This document shows, one piece after another, positions 1 through 8,192 of a stretch of DNA of 64,000 bases. The notes under the pieces are model-generated. The model was not told where the DNA came from and searched no databases. It saw nothing but the letters and a program-made list of their open reading frames with translations. This DNA is from Aquibium pacificus (lineage in GTDB: Bacteria; Pseudomonadota; Alphaproteobacteria; Rhizobiales; Rhizobiaceae): NCBI RefSeq assembly GCF_040839445.1, contig NZ_JBDPGJ010000003.1, positions 682,001 through 746,000 on the forward strand, in the 5' to 3' direction. A program made the translations under genes and the position numbers. The first letter of the stretch is position 1. Each line of letters opens with the position of its first letter.

Positions 1-610
1 CGGTGCGCTCGACGCGGAAGCCGTGGGCGGCGATCGTTTCGCGAAACCGCCGGTGGTCGAAGCCGATATGGGTGCCGCACCAGCCGTCGACCCATTCGCG
101 TTCGACCGGAAGCGAAAAGGTCGTGCGCCATATTCGGGACGGGTTGGCACCCTGCCGCCCGCCCTTCCACCAGCGGAAGAGGTTCTTCAGCACCGCCGAC
201 GGCCCGGTTTCGATCGGCACCCCGAAGACGAAGACGGCGTCGGGCTTGCCGAGCCGCGCGACGTTGTCCAGCAGGGCAGCGTTCGCAGCGTCGGAGAGAT
301 GTTCGCAGACCTCCATGCAGTAGACGACGTCGAACGTACCCGCGAGCGTGTCGATGAAGTCAGGCACGGCGCCGAAGGTCGTGGCGCCCTCGAAGGTCAT
401 TTCGCCGAGGAGCCAGGGATCGTAGCCGAACAGGTTTTCCTTCGCGGTGTACCGGCTGAGCTGGTCGAAGAACGCGCCGTCTCCACAGCCATAGTCGAAT
501 ATCCTGTCGCCCGGCTCGATCGGGACGATGCGCACGGCCTGGTCCAGCCGCCGCGAATGGGCGATGGCTTTGAGGAATTCCCTGGTGTTGCGGGTGCGGT
601 CTGCGTACAT
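1..610 (-). CDS. Class I SAM-dependent methyltransferase, C-terminus cut off by window edge
   Basis: The reverse strand is open from an ATG at 610 to the left edge, about 203 codons, so the C-terminus is missing. The protein has the Rossmann SAM-binding motif IFDYGCGDGAF near residues 38-48 and the later motif DVVYCMEVCEHL near residue 94, both typical of UbiG/UbiE-like (Methyltransf_11/23) class I methyltransferases. Such enzymes move a methyl group from S-adenosylmethionine to a small molecule or lipid in the cytoplasm. The substrate cannot be told from the sequence. The gene is divergent from the sensor kinase at 778. A long open frame on the opposite strand of the same DNA is treated as a shadow because it has no recognisable motif. 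Confidence 0.8.
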   Translation of the reverse strand, partial: MYADRTRNTREFLKAIAHSRRLDQAVRIVPIEPGDRIFDYGCGDGAFFDQLSRYTAKENLFGYDPWLLGEMTFEGATTFGAVPDFIDTLAGTFDVVYCMEVCEHLSDAANAALLDNVARLGKPDAVFVFGVPIETGPSAVLKNLFRWWKGGRQGANPSRIWRTTFSLPVEREWVDGWCGTHIGFDHRRFRETIAAHGFRVERT

Positions 611-777
611 CGCGACGGTTCTAGAGGCGAACGCCGGAAACTCAAGCGCGCCGGCGACTTCGTGTCCCGCTCCGGCCGCCGCAAAAGCTGTCGGCGGCGC
701 TCGTCACTTGCCGGATCGCAAATAGAACCGTAACCACAAAGAAGACGACGACCGCAAGACTGGGCAGAGAACACCGC

Positions 778-1872
778 ATGAAGGCCGCCCCACACCCGCG
801 ACAGGAAGAGCGTCTTGCTCGGCTGCGTGAGTACGACATCCTCGACACCCCGCGCGAGAGCGACTTCGACGACATCGTCGGGCTGGCTTCGCAGATCTGC
901 GAGACGCCGATCTCGGTGGTGAACCTGATCGACAGGGACCGGCAATGGTTCAAGGCAGAAGTCGGCCTCGGCGTCCGGGAGACGCCGCTCGAGACGTCGC
1001 TCTGCTCGCACGCGGTCCTCGAGCAGGACTACATGGAGATCCCCGACACGCTGGCCGACGACCGCACCGCCGACAACCCGTTGTGCCTCGATGCGAATGG
1101 CCTGCGATTCTACGCGGGCTTCCTGCTGAAGTCCGCCGAAGGGCTGCCGATGGGAACGCTCTGCGTGCTCGATACCAAGCCGCGCCGGCTTTCCGACGCC
1201 CAGCGCAACGCCCTGCGCGTTCTGTCCGCGCAGGTGATGAACCAGCTCGATCTGCGTCTTGCCCTGTCGCGTCAGGAACTCATGCGCCAGGAGATCGACC
1301 ACCGCGTCAAGAATTCGCTCCAGTCGATCGGCGCCTATGTCAGGCAGCGGCGCAGGCGATCGCAAAGCGATGAAGCGAAGGACACGCTCGCCGCCGTCGA
1401 GACGCGCATCGAGGCGGTGGCCTCCCTGCACGAACAGTTCTACCGGACCGATGGCGGAAGGAGGCTCGATCTCGAAGAACTCGGAGGGCGGCTGCAGGAG
1501 CTGACGGCTGAAATGAGCCCACCCGGCATTGTGGTCGACGTGCGGCTTCCCACCGTCGAGGTCGGCGCGAAAACTGCCTCCGCGCTCTCCATGGTCATGA
1601 GCGAGTTCATCGCCAATTCGATCAAGCACGCCTTCGATGGCCGCACGGAAGGCCGTATCGAGGTGACGGGGTCGATGTCCGGCGACGGCCGGATCGAGAT
1701 CCTGTGCCGCGACGATGGTGTCGGTGGCGCCGGTGTGGTCTCCGGGGATCGGGCAAGCGGCGGCCTCGGCCTGCGTATCATCGAGGCGGGCGTGGGACAG
1801 CTCCGCGCCAGCCCGCGCTGGACGTCGGGTGCCGGCGGCACGACACTGTCCTTCGCGTTCGACGGCGGGTAG
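778..1872 (+). CDS. GAF-domain sensor histidine kinase (HisKA_2/HWE type)
   Basis: This 364-residue soluble protein has an N-terminal GAF sensor domain (about 1-160), then a HisKA_2/HWE phospho-acceptor block with the histidine in EIDHRVKNSLQSI (about 171-183), then a HATPase_c domain. The ATPase shows an N-box (EFIANSIKHAF), a DDGVGG G1 box and a GGLGLRII G2 box. HWE/HisKA_2 kinases in Rhizobiales commonly act in light, redox or general stress signalling. The GAF domain here lacks an obvious bilin- or haem-binding cysteine that I can identify, so its ligand is unknown. There is no transmembrane segment and no response regulator next door, so this is an orphan kinase. Confidence 0.9.
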   Translation: MKAAPHPRQEERLARLREYDILDTPRESDFDDIVGLASQICETPISVVNLIDRDRQWFKAEVGLGVRETPLETSLCSHAVLEQDYMEIPDTLADDRTADNPLCLDANGLRFYAGFLLKSAEGLPMGTLCVLDTKPRRLSDAQRNALRVLSAQVMNQLDLRLALSRQELMRQEIDHRVKNSLQSIGAYVRQRRRRSQSDEAKDTLAAVETRIEAVASLHEQFYRTDGGRRLDLEELGGRLQELTAEMSPPGIVVDVRLPTVEVGAKTASALSMVMSEFIANSIKHAFDGRTEGRIEVTGSMSGDGRIEILCRDDGVGGAGVVSGDRASGGLGLRIIEAGVGQLRASPRWTSGAGGTTLSFAFDGG

Positions 1873-1931
1873 ACGGCGGCGGGCCGGCACGAAGCGGTTT
1901 CAATCACAAGAAAGATGAGGGAGTGAACCAC

Positions 1932-2738
1932 ATGAAAGCAGATGCGGAGGCGTTGTCGCCGGAAGAACTCCTTCAGGCCGAAGCCGCGGTCGACCTGCCG
2001 GAAATCGGCTCGCGCGAGCGCTACGACGCGCTGATGAAAGTGGTCACCAACCGCGTCACCGTGCGCGCCTTCGATCCGCAGTTCGAAGTGCCGCGCGAGC
2101 ATTTCGAGATGATCCTCGAGGCCGCCCGCCACGCGCCGTCGGGCGCGAACGCCCAGCCTTGGCACTTCATCGTCATCACCGAGCCCGAGCTGAAAGAGAA
2201 GATCGCCGGCTACTTCGTCGAGGAACAGCGCCGCCGCGCCAAGCTGAAGATGAAGTTCCCGACGCCCGACTATCGCGGGCTCGCGACGGCGCCGGGCTTC
2301 ATCGTGGTGGCGACCGATTTCCGCTGGGTCTCCGCCTTCCCGGTGCTGAAGGACGACACGTCGGACCTGAACCGCATGTACAGGGAGAATGCCGAGCGCA
2401 TCCTCCTCCAGTCCGTCGCAGCCGCCACCATGTCGGCCCATCTGGCCGCCGCGGCACTCGGCTACAATGTCTGGTGGATCACTGCGATCGGACAGCAGGC
2501 CGCGCAGGAGGCCATGAAGCCGCTCCTCGGCATTCCTGAGGAGCTTTCGGTGCTCGACATCATGGCTTTCGGGCCGCCCGCCAAGGCGCCCTACAAGCGC
2601 TGGCGCAAGCCGCTGGAGGAGATCGCCAACTGGAACCGGTTCGATCCCGCGCACCACATGACCGGCGAGGAACTGGATGACTGGATCCAGACCCGCCGCC
2701 ACCGCGTCATGTTCAAGGACGCCTCGAAGGTCGACTGA
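1932..2738 (+). CDS. Nitroreductase family FMN oxidoreductase
   Basis: The protein has 268 residues and fits the nitroreductase fold, which uses FMN and NAD(P)H to reduce quinones, nitro compounds or other electrophiles. FMN-contact motifs are visible: NRVTVRAFDP (about 40-49) and APSGANAQPWHFIV (about 68-81). Length is slightly above the usual 200-230 because of an N-terminal extension and a C-terminal tail. The ATG at 1932 follows a purine-rich stretch (agatgaggg). An in-frame upstream start at 1704 would overlap the kinase gene and adds no homologous sequence. A second family member lies at 60282-60992. The physiological substrate is not evident. Confidence 0.88.
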   Translation: MKADAEALSPEELLQAEAAVDLPEIGSRERYDALMKVVTNRVTVRAFDPQFEVPREHFEMILEAARHAPSGANAQPWHFIVITEPELKEKIAGYFVEEQRRRAKLKMKFPTPDYRGLATAPGFIVVATDFRWVSAFPVLKDDTSDLNRMYRENAERILLQSVAAATMSAHLAAAALGYNVWWITAIGQQAAQEAMKPLLGIPEELSVLDIMAFGPPAKAPYKRWRKPLEEIANWNRFDPAHHMTGEELDDWIQTRRHRVMFKDASKVD

Positions 2739-2779
2739 CCGGCCGGCCCGACGACGAAAAGACAAGGAACGGAAACGCC

Positions 2780-3610
2780 ATGGCTTCCTCCGACCGCTCG
2801 CCCCGCCTCGCCGTCCTGATTGACGCCGACAACGCTTCCGCCAAGATCGCCGACGGTCTCTTCGAGGAGATTGCCAAGATCGGCGAGGCCAGCGTGCGCC
2901 GCATCTACGGCGACTTCTCCAGCACCCGCTCGAAGGCCTGGATCGACGTCTTGGCCAAGCACGCCATCGTGCCGCATCAGCAGTTCGCCTACACGACCGG
3001 CAAGAACGCCTCCGACATCACGCTGGTCATCGACGCCATGGACCTCCTGCACACCGGCCGCTTCGACGGCTTCTGTCTCGTGTCGTCCGACAGCGACTTC
3101 ACGCGGCTCGCTTCGCGCATCCGCGAGCAGGGCATCGACGTGTTCGGCTTCGGCGAGCAGAAGACGCCGGAAAGCTTCCGCCAGGCATGCCGACGCTTCA
3201 TCTACACCGAGAACCTGCTGCCCGGCGCGGCCAACGACAGTTCCGACACCGGCGACGAACGACCGACCGGGACGCTGCAGCCGCCCAGCGCCGCCGTCCC
3301 GCTGATCCGCCGCGTTCTGGCGGAAATGGAAAGCGCTGACGGCTGGGTGCATCTCGGCGCCGTCGGCACGCAGTTGGTCAACCGCTATCCCGACTTCGAT
3401 CCGCGCTCCTACGGCTTCCGCAAGCTGTCGGACCTCGTACGCAAGACCGGCGCCTACGAGGTCAAGCCCGGGCCGGGCACGTCACTCGTCATGCGCCCGA
3501 CTCCCAGGGTCGCCGAGACGAAAGCCGCAGAGACCAAGGCCGCAGAGCCGGCTGCCAAGCCGCGGTCGCGGCGCCGCGCGTCGGCTAAGCCGAAGGCGGA
3601 CACCAAGTAG
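2780..3610 (+). CDS. NYN-domain (PIN-like) RNase with C-terminal LOTUS/OST-HTH domain
   Basis: The 276-residue protein begins with a NYN domain (about 8-150). It carries the acidic metal-binding residues of the PIN-like fold: LIDADNAS near the N-terminus, DITLVIDAMDLL, and SSDSDFTRLASRIRE. Residues about 180-250 fit an OST-HTH/LOTUS domain, an RNA-binding winged helix. The last 35 residues are a low-complexity Ala/Lys/Arg tail. Related proteins (LabA/YacP-like) are predicted metal-dependent ribonucleases. The gene follows the nitroreductase by 41 bp and may share its transcript, but a functional link is not obvious. Confidence 0.87.
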   Translation: MASSDRSPRLAVLIDADNASAKIADGLFEEIAKIGEASVRRIYGDFSSTRSKAWIDVLAKHAIVPHQQFAYTTGKNASDITLVIDAMDLLHTGRFDGFCLVSSDSDFTRLASRIREQGIDVFGFGEQKTPESFRQACRRFIYTENLLPGAANDSSDTGDERPTGTLQPPSAAVPLIRRVLAEMESADGWVHLGAVGTQLVNRYPDFDPRSYGFRKLSDLVRKTGAYEVKPGPGTSLVMRPTPRVAETKAAETKAAEPAAKPRSRRRASAKPKADTK

Positions 3611-3621
3611 CGGGGACGGGC

Positions 3622-4998
3622 ATGGAGACGGCGGGGTCGAGCTTCGGACGTCATCGCAAGATCATGCCTTTCGATCCGGCGGGCGACCCCGGCGGCGGCG
3701 CGCCCGACGAGGCGGCGCTGCGGAAGGCCTCCCGCGAAAAGGCCGCCTCGCTGAACAGCCATGCGCTCGGCTACGGTCCGCTCGCCGACGCGGAGTGGGC
3801 GGCGGCGGGCATCGCGGCACCCGACCTGCCCGCCATGCGCCGCTACCGGCTCGACCGCATCCGCGCGGAGCTGAAGCGCCGCGACTATGCCGGCGTCCTG
3901 CTCTACGACCCGGTCAACATCCGTTACGCGACCGATTCCACCAACATGCAGCTCTGGGTCGCCCACAACCCCACGCGCCACTGCTTCGTGGCGACCGAGG
4001 GGCCGGTTGTGCTGTTCGACTATTTCTCCTGCGAACACCTCTCGGACCATTCCGGCGTGGTCGACGAGGTTCGGCCGGCGGTGTCGTGGATGTATCTCTA
4101 CGGCGGCGAATTGACCGACAGGAAGGTCCGCCGCTGGGCCGCCGGCATAGCCGATCTCGTGCGTGAACATGGCCGAGGCAATTCCCGGCTGGCGGTCGAT
4201 CACCTGAACCCGGAAGGCGTGGCCGAACTCGCGCTCCTCGACGTTTCGATCCACAACGGCGAAGCCGTGATGGAGAACGCCCGCCTCATCAAGTCGCCCG
4301 ACGAACTCCTCGCCATGCGCCGCGCGATTGTGGCCTGCGAGGCGGCGATGGCCGGGATGGAAGCCGTCCTGATCCCCGGCATCTCGGAAAACGAACTATG
4401 GGCCGAACTCCACCGCGGCAACATCGCGCGCGGCGGCGAGTGGATCGAGACGCGGCTGCTCGCTTCGGGCCCGCGCACCAATCCCTGGTTCCAGGAATGC
4501 TCCGCGCGCGTCATCGAAGCCGGCGACCTCGTCGCCTTCGACACCGACCTGATCGGCCCGTACGGCTTTTGCGCCGACATCTCCCGCACCTGGCTCGCCG
4601 GAGACGTGCGCCCCACCAACGAGCAGCGCGACCTCTACCGCATCGCCGCCGACCAGATCGCCGCGAACACGGACCTGATGCGGCCGGGCGTCTCCTTCCG
4701 CGACCTGGTGGAGCATTCCGTCGTGCCGCCCGGCGACTGCTACCCCACCCGCTACGGCGTGCTTTATCACGGCGTCGGCCTCGCCGACGAATATCCCACC
4801 CTGCCGCATGCCTCCGACTGGACCGACGACACGCCGGACGGCATCCTGGAGCCGGGCATGGTGCTGTGCGTGGAAAGCTATATCGGCCGGCTCGGCGGCC
4901 GCGAGGGCGTGAAGTTCGAGGAGCAGGTCCTGATCACCGCGACGGGCAACGAGAAACTCTCCGCCTATCCGCTCGATGAGCGGCTGCTCGGCGCCTGA
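3622..4998 (+). CDS. dddP: DddP-like M24-fold metalloenzyme, candidate DMSP lyase
   Basis: The 458-residue protein has a creatinase-like N-terminal domain and a pita-bread M24 catalytic domain. Candidate metal ligands are Asp307, Asp309, Asp319, His383, Glu418 and Glu433. Their spacing (2, 10, 64, 35, 15) is the same as the DddP ligands as I remember them, with a constant offset of 12. Tyr378 and Asp389, at the positions of the proposed DddP catalytic Tyr and Asp, are also kept. Blocks such as NIRYATDSTNMQLW and GGEWIETRLLASGPRTNPWF are DddP-like. DddP cleaves dimethylsulfoniopropionate to DMS and acrylate in the cytoplasm. A related peptidase-like rhizobial paralogue with another substrate remains possible. 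The start at 3622 is favoured because the RKI segment upstream of the next Met aligns with DddP. Confidence 0.75.
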   Translation: METAGSSFGRHRKIMPFDPAGDPGGGAPDEAALRKASREKAASLNSHALGYGPLADAEWAAAGIAAPDLPAMRRYRLDRIRAELKRRDYAGVLLYDPVNIRYATDSTNMQLWVAHNPTRHCFVATEGPVVLFDYFSCEHLSDHSGVVDEVRPAVSWMYLYGGELTDRKVRRWAAGIADLVREHGRGNSRLAVDHLNPEGVAELALLDVSIHNGEAVMENARLIKSPDELLAMRRAIVACEAAMAGMEAVLIPGISENELWAELHRGNIARGGEWIETRLLASGPRTNPWFQECSARVIEAGDLVAFDTDLIGPYGFCADISRTWLAGDVRPTNEQRDLYRIAADQIAANTDLMRPGVSFRDLVEHSVVPPGDCYPTRYGVLYHGVGLADEYPTLPHASDWTDDTPDGILEPGMVLCVESYIGRLGGREGVKFEEQVLITATGNEKLSAYPLDERLLGA

Positions 4999-5030
4999 GG
5001 CCTGCGGGACAGCTTAACCCAGCCGAGCGA

Positions 5031-5162
5031 TTACCGCCTGTCGCGCTCGCCCGGCGGAGGCTCGCGCCGCTGGCGTTCCCGCACATAGGCAAAGGCCAGA
5101 ATGCCAACGATGGCGATCGACGACCCGATCATGCCTATTAGCCAGAACATCCGGTCCCCCAT
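5031..5162 (-). CDS. Small single-span membrane protein, 43 aa
   Basis: A short reverse-strand frame from ATG at 5162 to TAA at 5031 encodes 43 residues. It has one hydrophobic segment (FWLIGMIGSSIAIVGILAF, residues 6-24) followed by a strongly charged tail rich in Arg and Glu with a PPP motif. That layout, N-terminal anchor and cytoplasmic charged tail, is common for small rhizobial membrane proteins of unknown role. There is no strong Shine-Dalgarno sequence. It sits between the convergent dddP-like gene and the substrate-binding-like gene. I do not recognise a named family. Confidence 0.5.
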   Translation of the reverse strand: MGDRMFWLIGMIGSSIAIVGILAFAYVRERQRREPPPGERDRR

Positions 5163-5246
5163 CGTCTACCCGTCTCGCCCGCGCCGCCGGGAGATTTGCC
5201 GGCTCCAAAAAGCTCCCTGCCAGTCTGGTCGACCGGAGAGGATCAA

Positions 5247-6032
5247 TCAACCGTCCGTGCGGATGCTGAATTCGAAGGCGGGCGCCAACCGCGAACAGAC
5301 ATAAGGCAGCCCCTTGCGTCGCGTCGTCCACCCGGCCACGACGAGTTCCGCCGCCTTCGGCTCGAAGCGCCGGATGAGATGCCAGCTGCGGCAGTCGACC
5401 GCGCAGAGGTCCGCCGTTCCGACCGCCACGGCTACCGCCGACGCGCGATGCGACCCGGTTTCGATGCGTTCGCCGAAGAGCGAGAGAGACTCGCCAGACG
5501 CTTCGAGGTCGCGGGTCAGTGCGATGATGCCCGACATCGAATCGGGAGAGTTGAAAGCCAGGCGGCCGCCCCGCACCAGATCCAGCGGCAGGCTCGCCTT
5601 TCCGTCCGCCGGAGATCCCTGCTCCGGCGCCTCGCTCCGCCGCATCAGCACCGCGCTCGAATAGAGCTCCCCCTGCCCGCCCTCATAGGCCGAATAGTCC
5701 GGCTGCCCGACGACCCGCACGTGGTTGTCCAGGCCGAGTTCCATCGGCCCCCAGCAGGTCTGGGCGAAGACGAGCTTCGGATGACGCCAGAGGGTATGCA
5801 GGTCCAGTCCGTCCGGCGGCAGCGTCGCCGGATCGGGCGCGATCACCCGCCCTTCCCCGTCGCGGATGCCGCCGGGCACCGCAGGCATGTCGCCGTTGCG
5901 CCGGGTCAACCCCCCCGGCGCCTCGATCCCCTGCGCCCGCAACCGATCGCGGATCGCCGCCCACTCGGCATCGACCTCGCCGCGAACCTCGGACCAGTCG
6001 TACATCGGCAGTGCGGCAATGAAGTCGCTCAT
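5247..6032 (-). CDS. PhnD/SsuA-like substrate-binding-fold protein without signal peptide
   Basis: The 261-residue protein begins ALPMYDW and continues with an acidic helix containing AIRDRLRAQGI. This is the characteristic start of cytosolic Phosphonate-bd/PhnD-like proteins found in Rhizobiales. The central part (FNSPDSMSGIIALTRDL) matches the ligand-binding hinge seen in that family. It lacks a signal peptide or lipobox, so it is unlikely to be a normal periplasmic ABC receptor. No ABC permease or ATPase is nearby. It may bind a small molecule in the cytoplasm or act as an enzyme of the same fold. It is 75 bp downstream of the desaturase gene on the same strand. Confidence 0.75.
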   Translation of the reverse strand: MSDFIAALPMYDWSEVRGEVDAEWAAIRDRLRAQGIEAPGGLTRRNGDMPAVPGGIRDGEGRVIAPDPATLPPDGLDLHTLWRHPKLVFAQTCWGPMELGLDNHVRVVGQPDYSAYEGGQGELYSSAVLMRRSEAPEQGSPADGKASLPLDLVRGGRLAFNSPDSMSGIIALTRDLEASGESLSLFGERIETGSHRASAVAVAVGTADLCAVDCRSWHLIRRFEPKAAELVVAGWTTRRKGLPYVCSRLAPAFEFSIRTDG

Positions 6033-6107
6033 GCGCGCATCAACGACGGACCGGCGTACGAACGCAAGCCCCGCCGATATCGCGGGTCGGGAATCGGTAT
6101 GGCCGCG

Positions 6108-7118
6108 TCAGTCTTTCGGCGGCTTTGCCGGGACCGGCGCGGTGCCGCCGAGGCCGCCGACGCTGCGCGTACGGACACGCGGACGGTAGGCACGCTGGGG
6201 CTCCGGCGCGCGGCGCAGCACGGGATGCACCACGGGCTCCTTGGCCTTGAAGGCAAAGGCGCCGAACAGGGCGATATAGTTCGGGAAGACATAGCCGCCG
6301 TTCATCCGGATCCATTCCTCGCGCTTCTCGCGAAACAGCGCAGGGAGGCGATACCACGAAACGTTCGGCATCTTGTGGTGGACGAGGTGCAGGTTGTTGT
6401 TAAGGAACAGCAGCGAAAGCGGCGAGCGCTCCACGATGATGGTGCGTCCGTCCGGCCGTTCCGACCACTGGTGCTCGGCGAACGTCCGCACCGAGATCAG
6501 CGCCTGACTGAGCCAGACAGGCCCCAAGATGTAAAGCCACACGGGAATCCCGAACCCGTAAGCCACCAGCGGAAGCACCACCACGAGCCCCGCCGCATGC
6601 AGCAGCCAGGCCTTGCGGATGACACGGTCGCCCGCCGCCATCGCGCGCGCTTCCGAAATGATGAACCCGACGCTGCCGAGCCAGGGATTGAGGATCATGC
6701 GGCCGAGCATGGTGTTGTTGACCCGCAGCACCATTTTCATGGCACCCGGTAGTTCCTCGTGCTGCCAGAGCGCCTGATAGTAGCTTTCCGGATCGTCGAA
6801 GGGATCCGTGAGCCGGTCGTCCGCATGGTGGCGAAGGTGGATCGTTTTGAAGCGGCGATAGGGCCAGACGAGGCCTATCGGCAGGCCGATGAGCGCTTCG
6901 TTCAGCCGCGCCGAGCGGGTCGGGTGGCCGTGCGATGCCTCGTGCATCAGAGACGATTGCAGCGCCAGGACCACGCCCAGGCCGGCAAGCGCCAGCACCG
7001 GCCAATCGGGCCACACAAGCAGTCCGACCGCCAGCCAGGCGAGGTAGCAGAGAAGGATCAAGGCCACCGTTGGCCATTCGATGCGAAGGGCGCCCCCGCC
7101 CACTGAGATACGTTCCAT
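6108..7118 (-). CDS. Membrane fatty-acid desaturase
   Basis: The 336-residue integral membrane protein carries the three histidine boxes of di-iron desaturases: HEASHGH (about 64), HLRHH (about 95) and HLVHHKMP (about 246). Hydrophobic spans flank them (about 16-60 and 165-215). Enzymes of this family introduce double bonds into acyl chains using O2 and an electron donor. The C-terminal 35 residues are a Pro/Arg-rich cytoplasmic tail. The gene is divergent from the XRE regulator at 7243, and the shared upstream region holds two inverted repeats. That suggests local control, perhaps of membrane fluidity or lipid modification. The substrate could also be a carotenoid or sphingolipid-type molecule. 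Confidence 0.88.
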   Translation of the reverse strand: MERISVGGGALRIEWPTVALILLCYLAWLAVGLLVWPDWPVLALAGLGVVLALQSSLMHEASHGHPTRSARLNEALIGLPIGLVWPYRRFKTIHLRHHADDRLTDPFDDPESYYQALWQHEELPGAMKMVLRVNNTMLGRMILNPWLGSVGFIISEARAMAAGDRVIRKAWLLHAAGLVVVLPLVAYGFGIPVWLYILGPVWLSQALISVRTFAEHQWSERPDGRTIIVERSPLSLLFLNNNLHLVHHKMPNVSWYRLPALFREKREEWIRMNGGYVFPNYIALFGAFAFKAKEPVVHPVLRRAPEPQRAYRPRVRTRSVGGLGGTAPVPAKPPKD

Positions 7119-7143
7119 GTCCTCGTCAATGATGTTCGAGTTC

Positions 7144-7179
7144 GGAATCCCCCGATTCCTGACAGGATGATGTCAGCAG
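7144..7179. promoter_or_regulatory. Two adjacent inverted repeats in desaturase/XRE divergent promoter
   Basis: Two perfect dyads lie side by side: GGAATC-CCCC-GATTCC (7144-7159) and CTGACA-N6-TGTCAG (7159-7176). The second continues as TGTCAGCAG and recurs almost exactly upstream of the LysE-family gene (33258-33278). The position, 26-60 bp upstream of the desaturase ATG, fits an operator overlapping its promoter. The regulator is not known; the neighbouring XRE protein is one candidate. Confidence 0.5.
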
Positions 7180-7242
7180 CGTCCCAGTGCTGCAATGCGA
7201 AAAAGCACACAATTCGTTGACATTGCGCAGCGAAAGAGGCAC

Positions 7243-8118
7243 ATGTTGTGTATTGTAAACAATTGTGGATTTGTCGTGGACAAGCGGGATCTCTCCGACA
7301 TCTTCCGCGACCGGCTGAAGGTCCTGCTGGGGCGATCCGGCCTGAACCAGTCCGCCTTCGCGGCCAAGGTCGGCATCGACCGCTCCGCGCTGTCACAACT
7401 CCTGTCGGGTGCCTCGACCCGGCTGCCCCGCGCCGAGACCCTGCTCAATATCGCATCCGAGCACCGTGTCTCGCTCGACTGGCTCCTCGGCCTCTCGCAG
7501 GACGAAGCGCTGACGGGCGAGATGCGCGAGACGCTCGAACTCGAGGAGGCGACCGGAGGCTACGACCGTACGCTTCTGGCCCGCTGGCATACCGAGGCCG
7601 CCGGCGCCAAGATCCGCTACGTGCCCGCCGGCATCCCCGACCTTTTGCGCACCGATGCCCTGATCGACTACGAATCCGACATGTCGAGCCGCAGTCGAGA
7701 GGTGCAGGCCGGCGAGACGCAGTACCGCATAGACTATTCGCGGCGGCCGGAGACGGACATGGAGATCTGCATGCCCCGGCACGTGCTGGAGATTTTTGCC
7801 GCCGGCATGGGCGTCTGGTCGGCATTTCCGGAAGACGCCCGGCGGCAACAGCTGGAGCACATGGCCGAGCTCCTGGAGGAGCTCTACCCGGCGGTACGGC
7901 TCTATCTCTACGACGGCCGCCTGCGCTATTCCGTCCCCTACACGATCTTCGGCCCCTACCGCGCGGCCATCTACGCCGGCGACATGTACCTAGTGCTGAA
8001 CGCGACCGCCGCGATCCGCGCGCTTACCAGGCACTTCGACAATCTGATCCGCGCCGCGACCGTCAACGCGCATGAGGCCGCTGGATATGCGGCGCGTCTG
8101 GCCCAAGGCCACGATTGA
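7243..8118 (+). CDS. XRE-family transcriptional regulator with large C-terminal domain
   Basis: An N-terminal Cro/C1-type helix-turn-helix (LNQSAFAAKVGIDRSALSQLLSG) is followed by a short motif SLDWLLGLSQDE and a roughly 200-residue C-terminal domain of unknown ligand. The start is uncertain. ATG 7243 has a purine-rich stretch GAAAGAGG just upstream; GTG 7276 and ATG 7195 are in frame. A TTGACA box at 7217-7222 and a small dyad ATTGT-AA-ACAAT (7252-7263) lie close to the start and could be its own promoter and operator; if TTGACA is used, the GTG start becomes more likely. The gene is divergent from the desaturase, which it may regulate. Confidence 0.82.
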   Translation: MLCIVNNCGFVVDKRDLSDIFRDRLKVLLGRSGLNQSAFAAKVGIDRSALSQLLSGASTRLPRAETLLNIASEHRVSLDWLLGLSQDEALTGEMRETLELEEATGGYDRTLLARWHTEAAGAKIRYVPAGIPDLLRTDALIDYESDMSSRSREVQAGETQYRIDYSRRPETDMEICMPRHVLEIFAAGMGVWSAFPEDARRQQLEHMAELLEELYPAVRLYLYDGRLRYSVPYTIFGPYRAAIYAGDMYLVLNATAAIRALTRHFDNLIRAATVNAHEAAGYAARLAQGHD

Positions 8119-8192
8119 CGAGACATAACGATTTCCTTATATCATTATCCGTACATTCCCTTGAGAACACTTCTCCCGAAAGCTTCCGACAC

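Noticed and set aside
23..733. Forward open frame of 236 codons opposite the methyltransferase
   Set aside because: Arg/Val/Glu-rich shadow composition with no motif; the reverse strand has a clear SAM-binding fold.
397..1890. Reverse open frame of 497 codons opposite the sensor kinase
   Set aside because: Shadow of the GAF-kinase gene in high-G+C DNA; the forward strand carries all family motifs.
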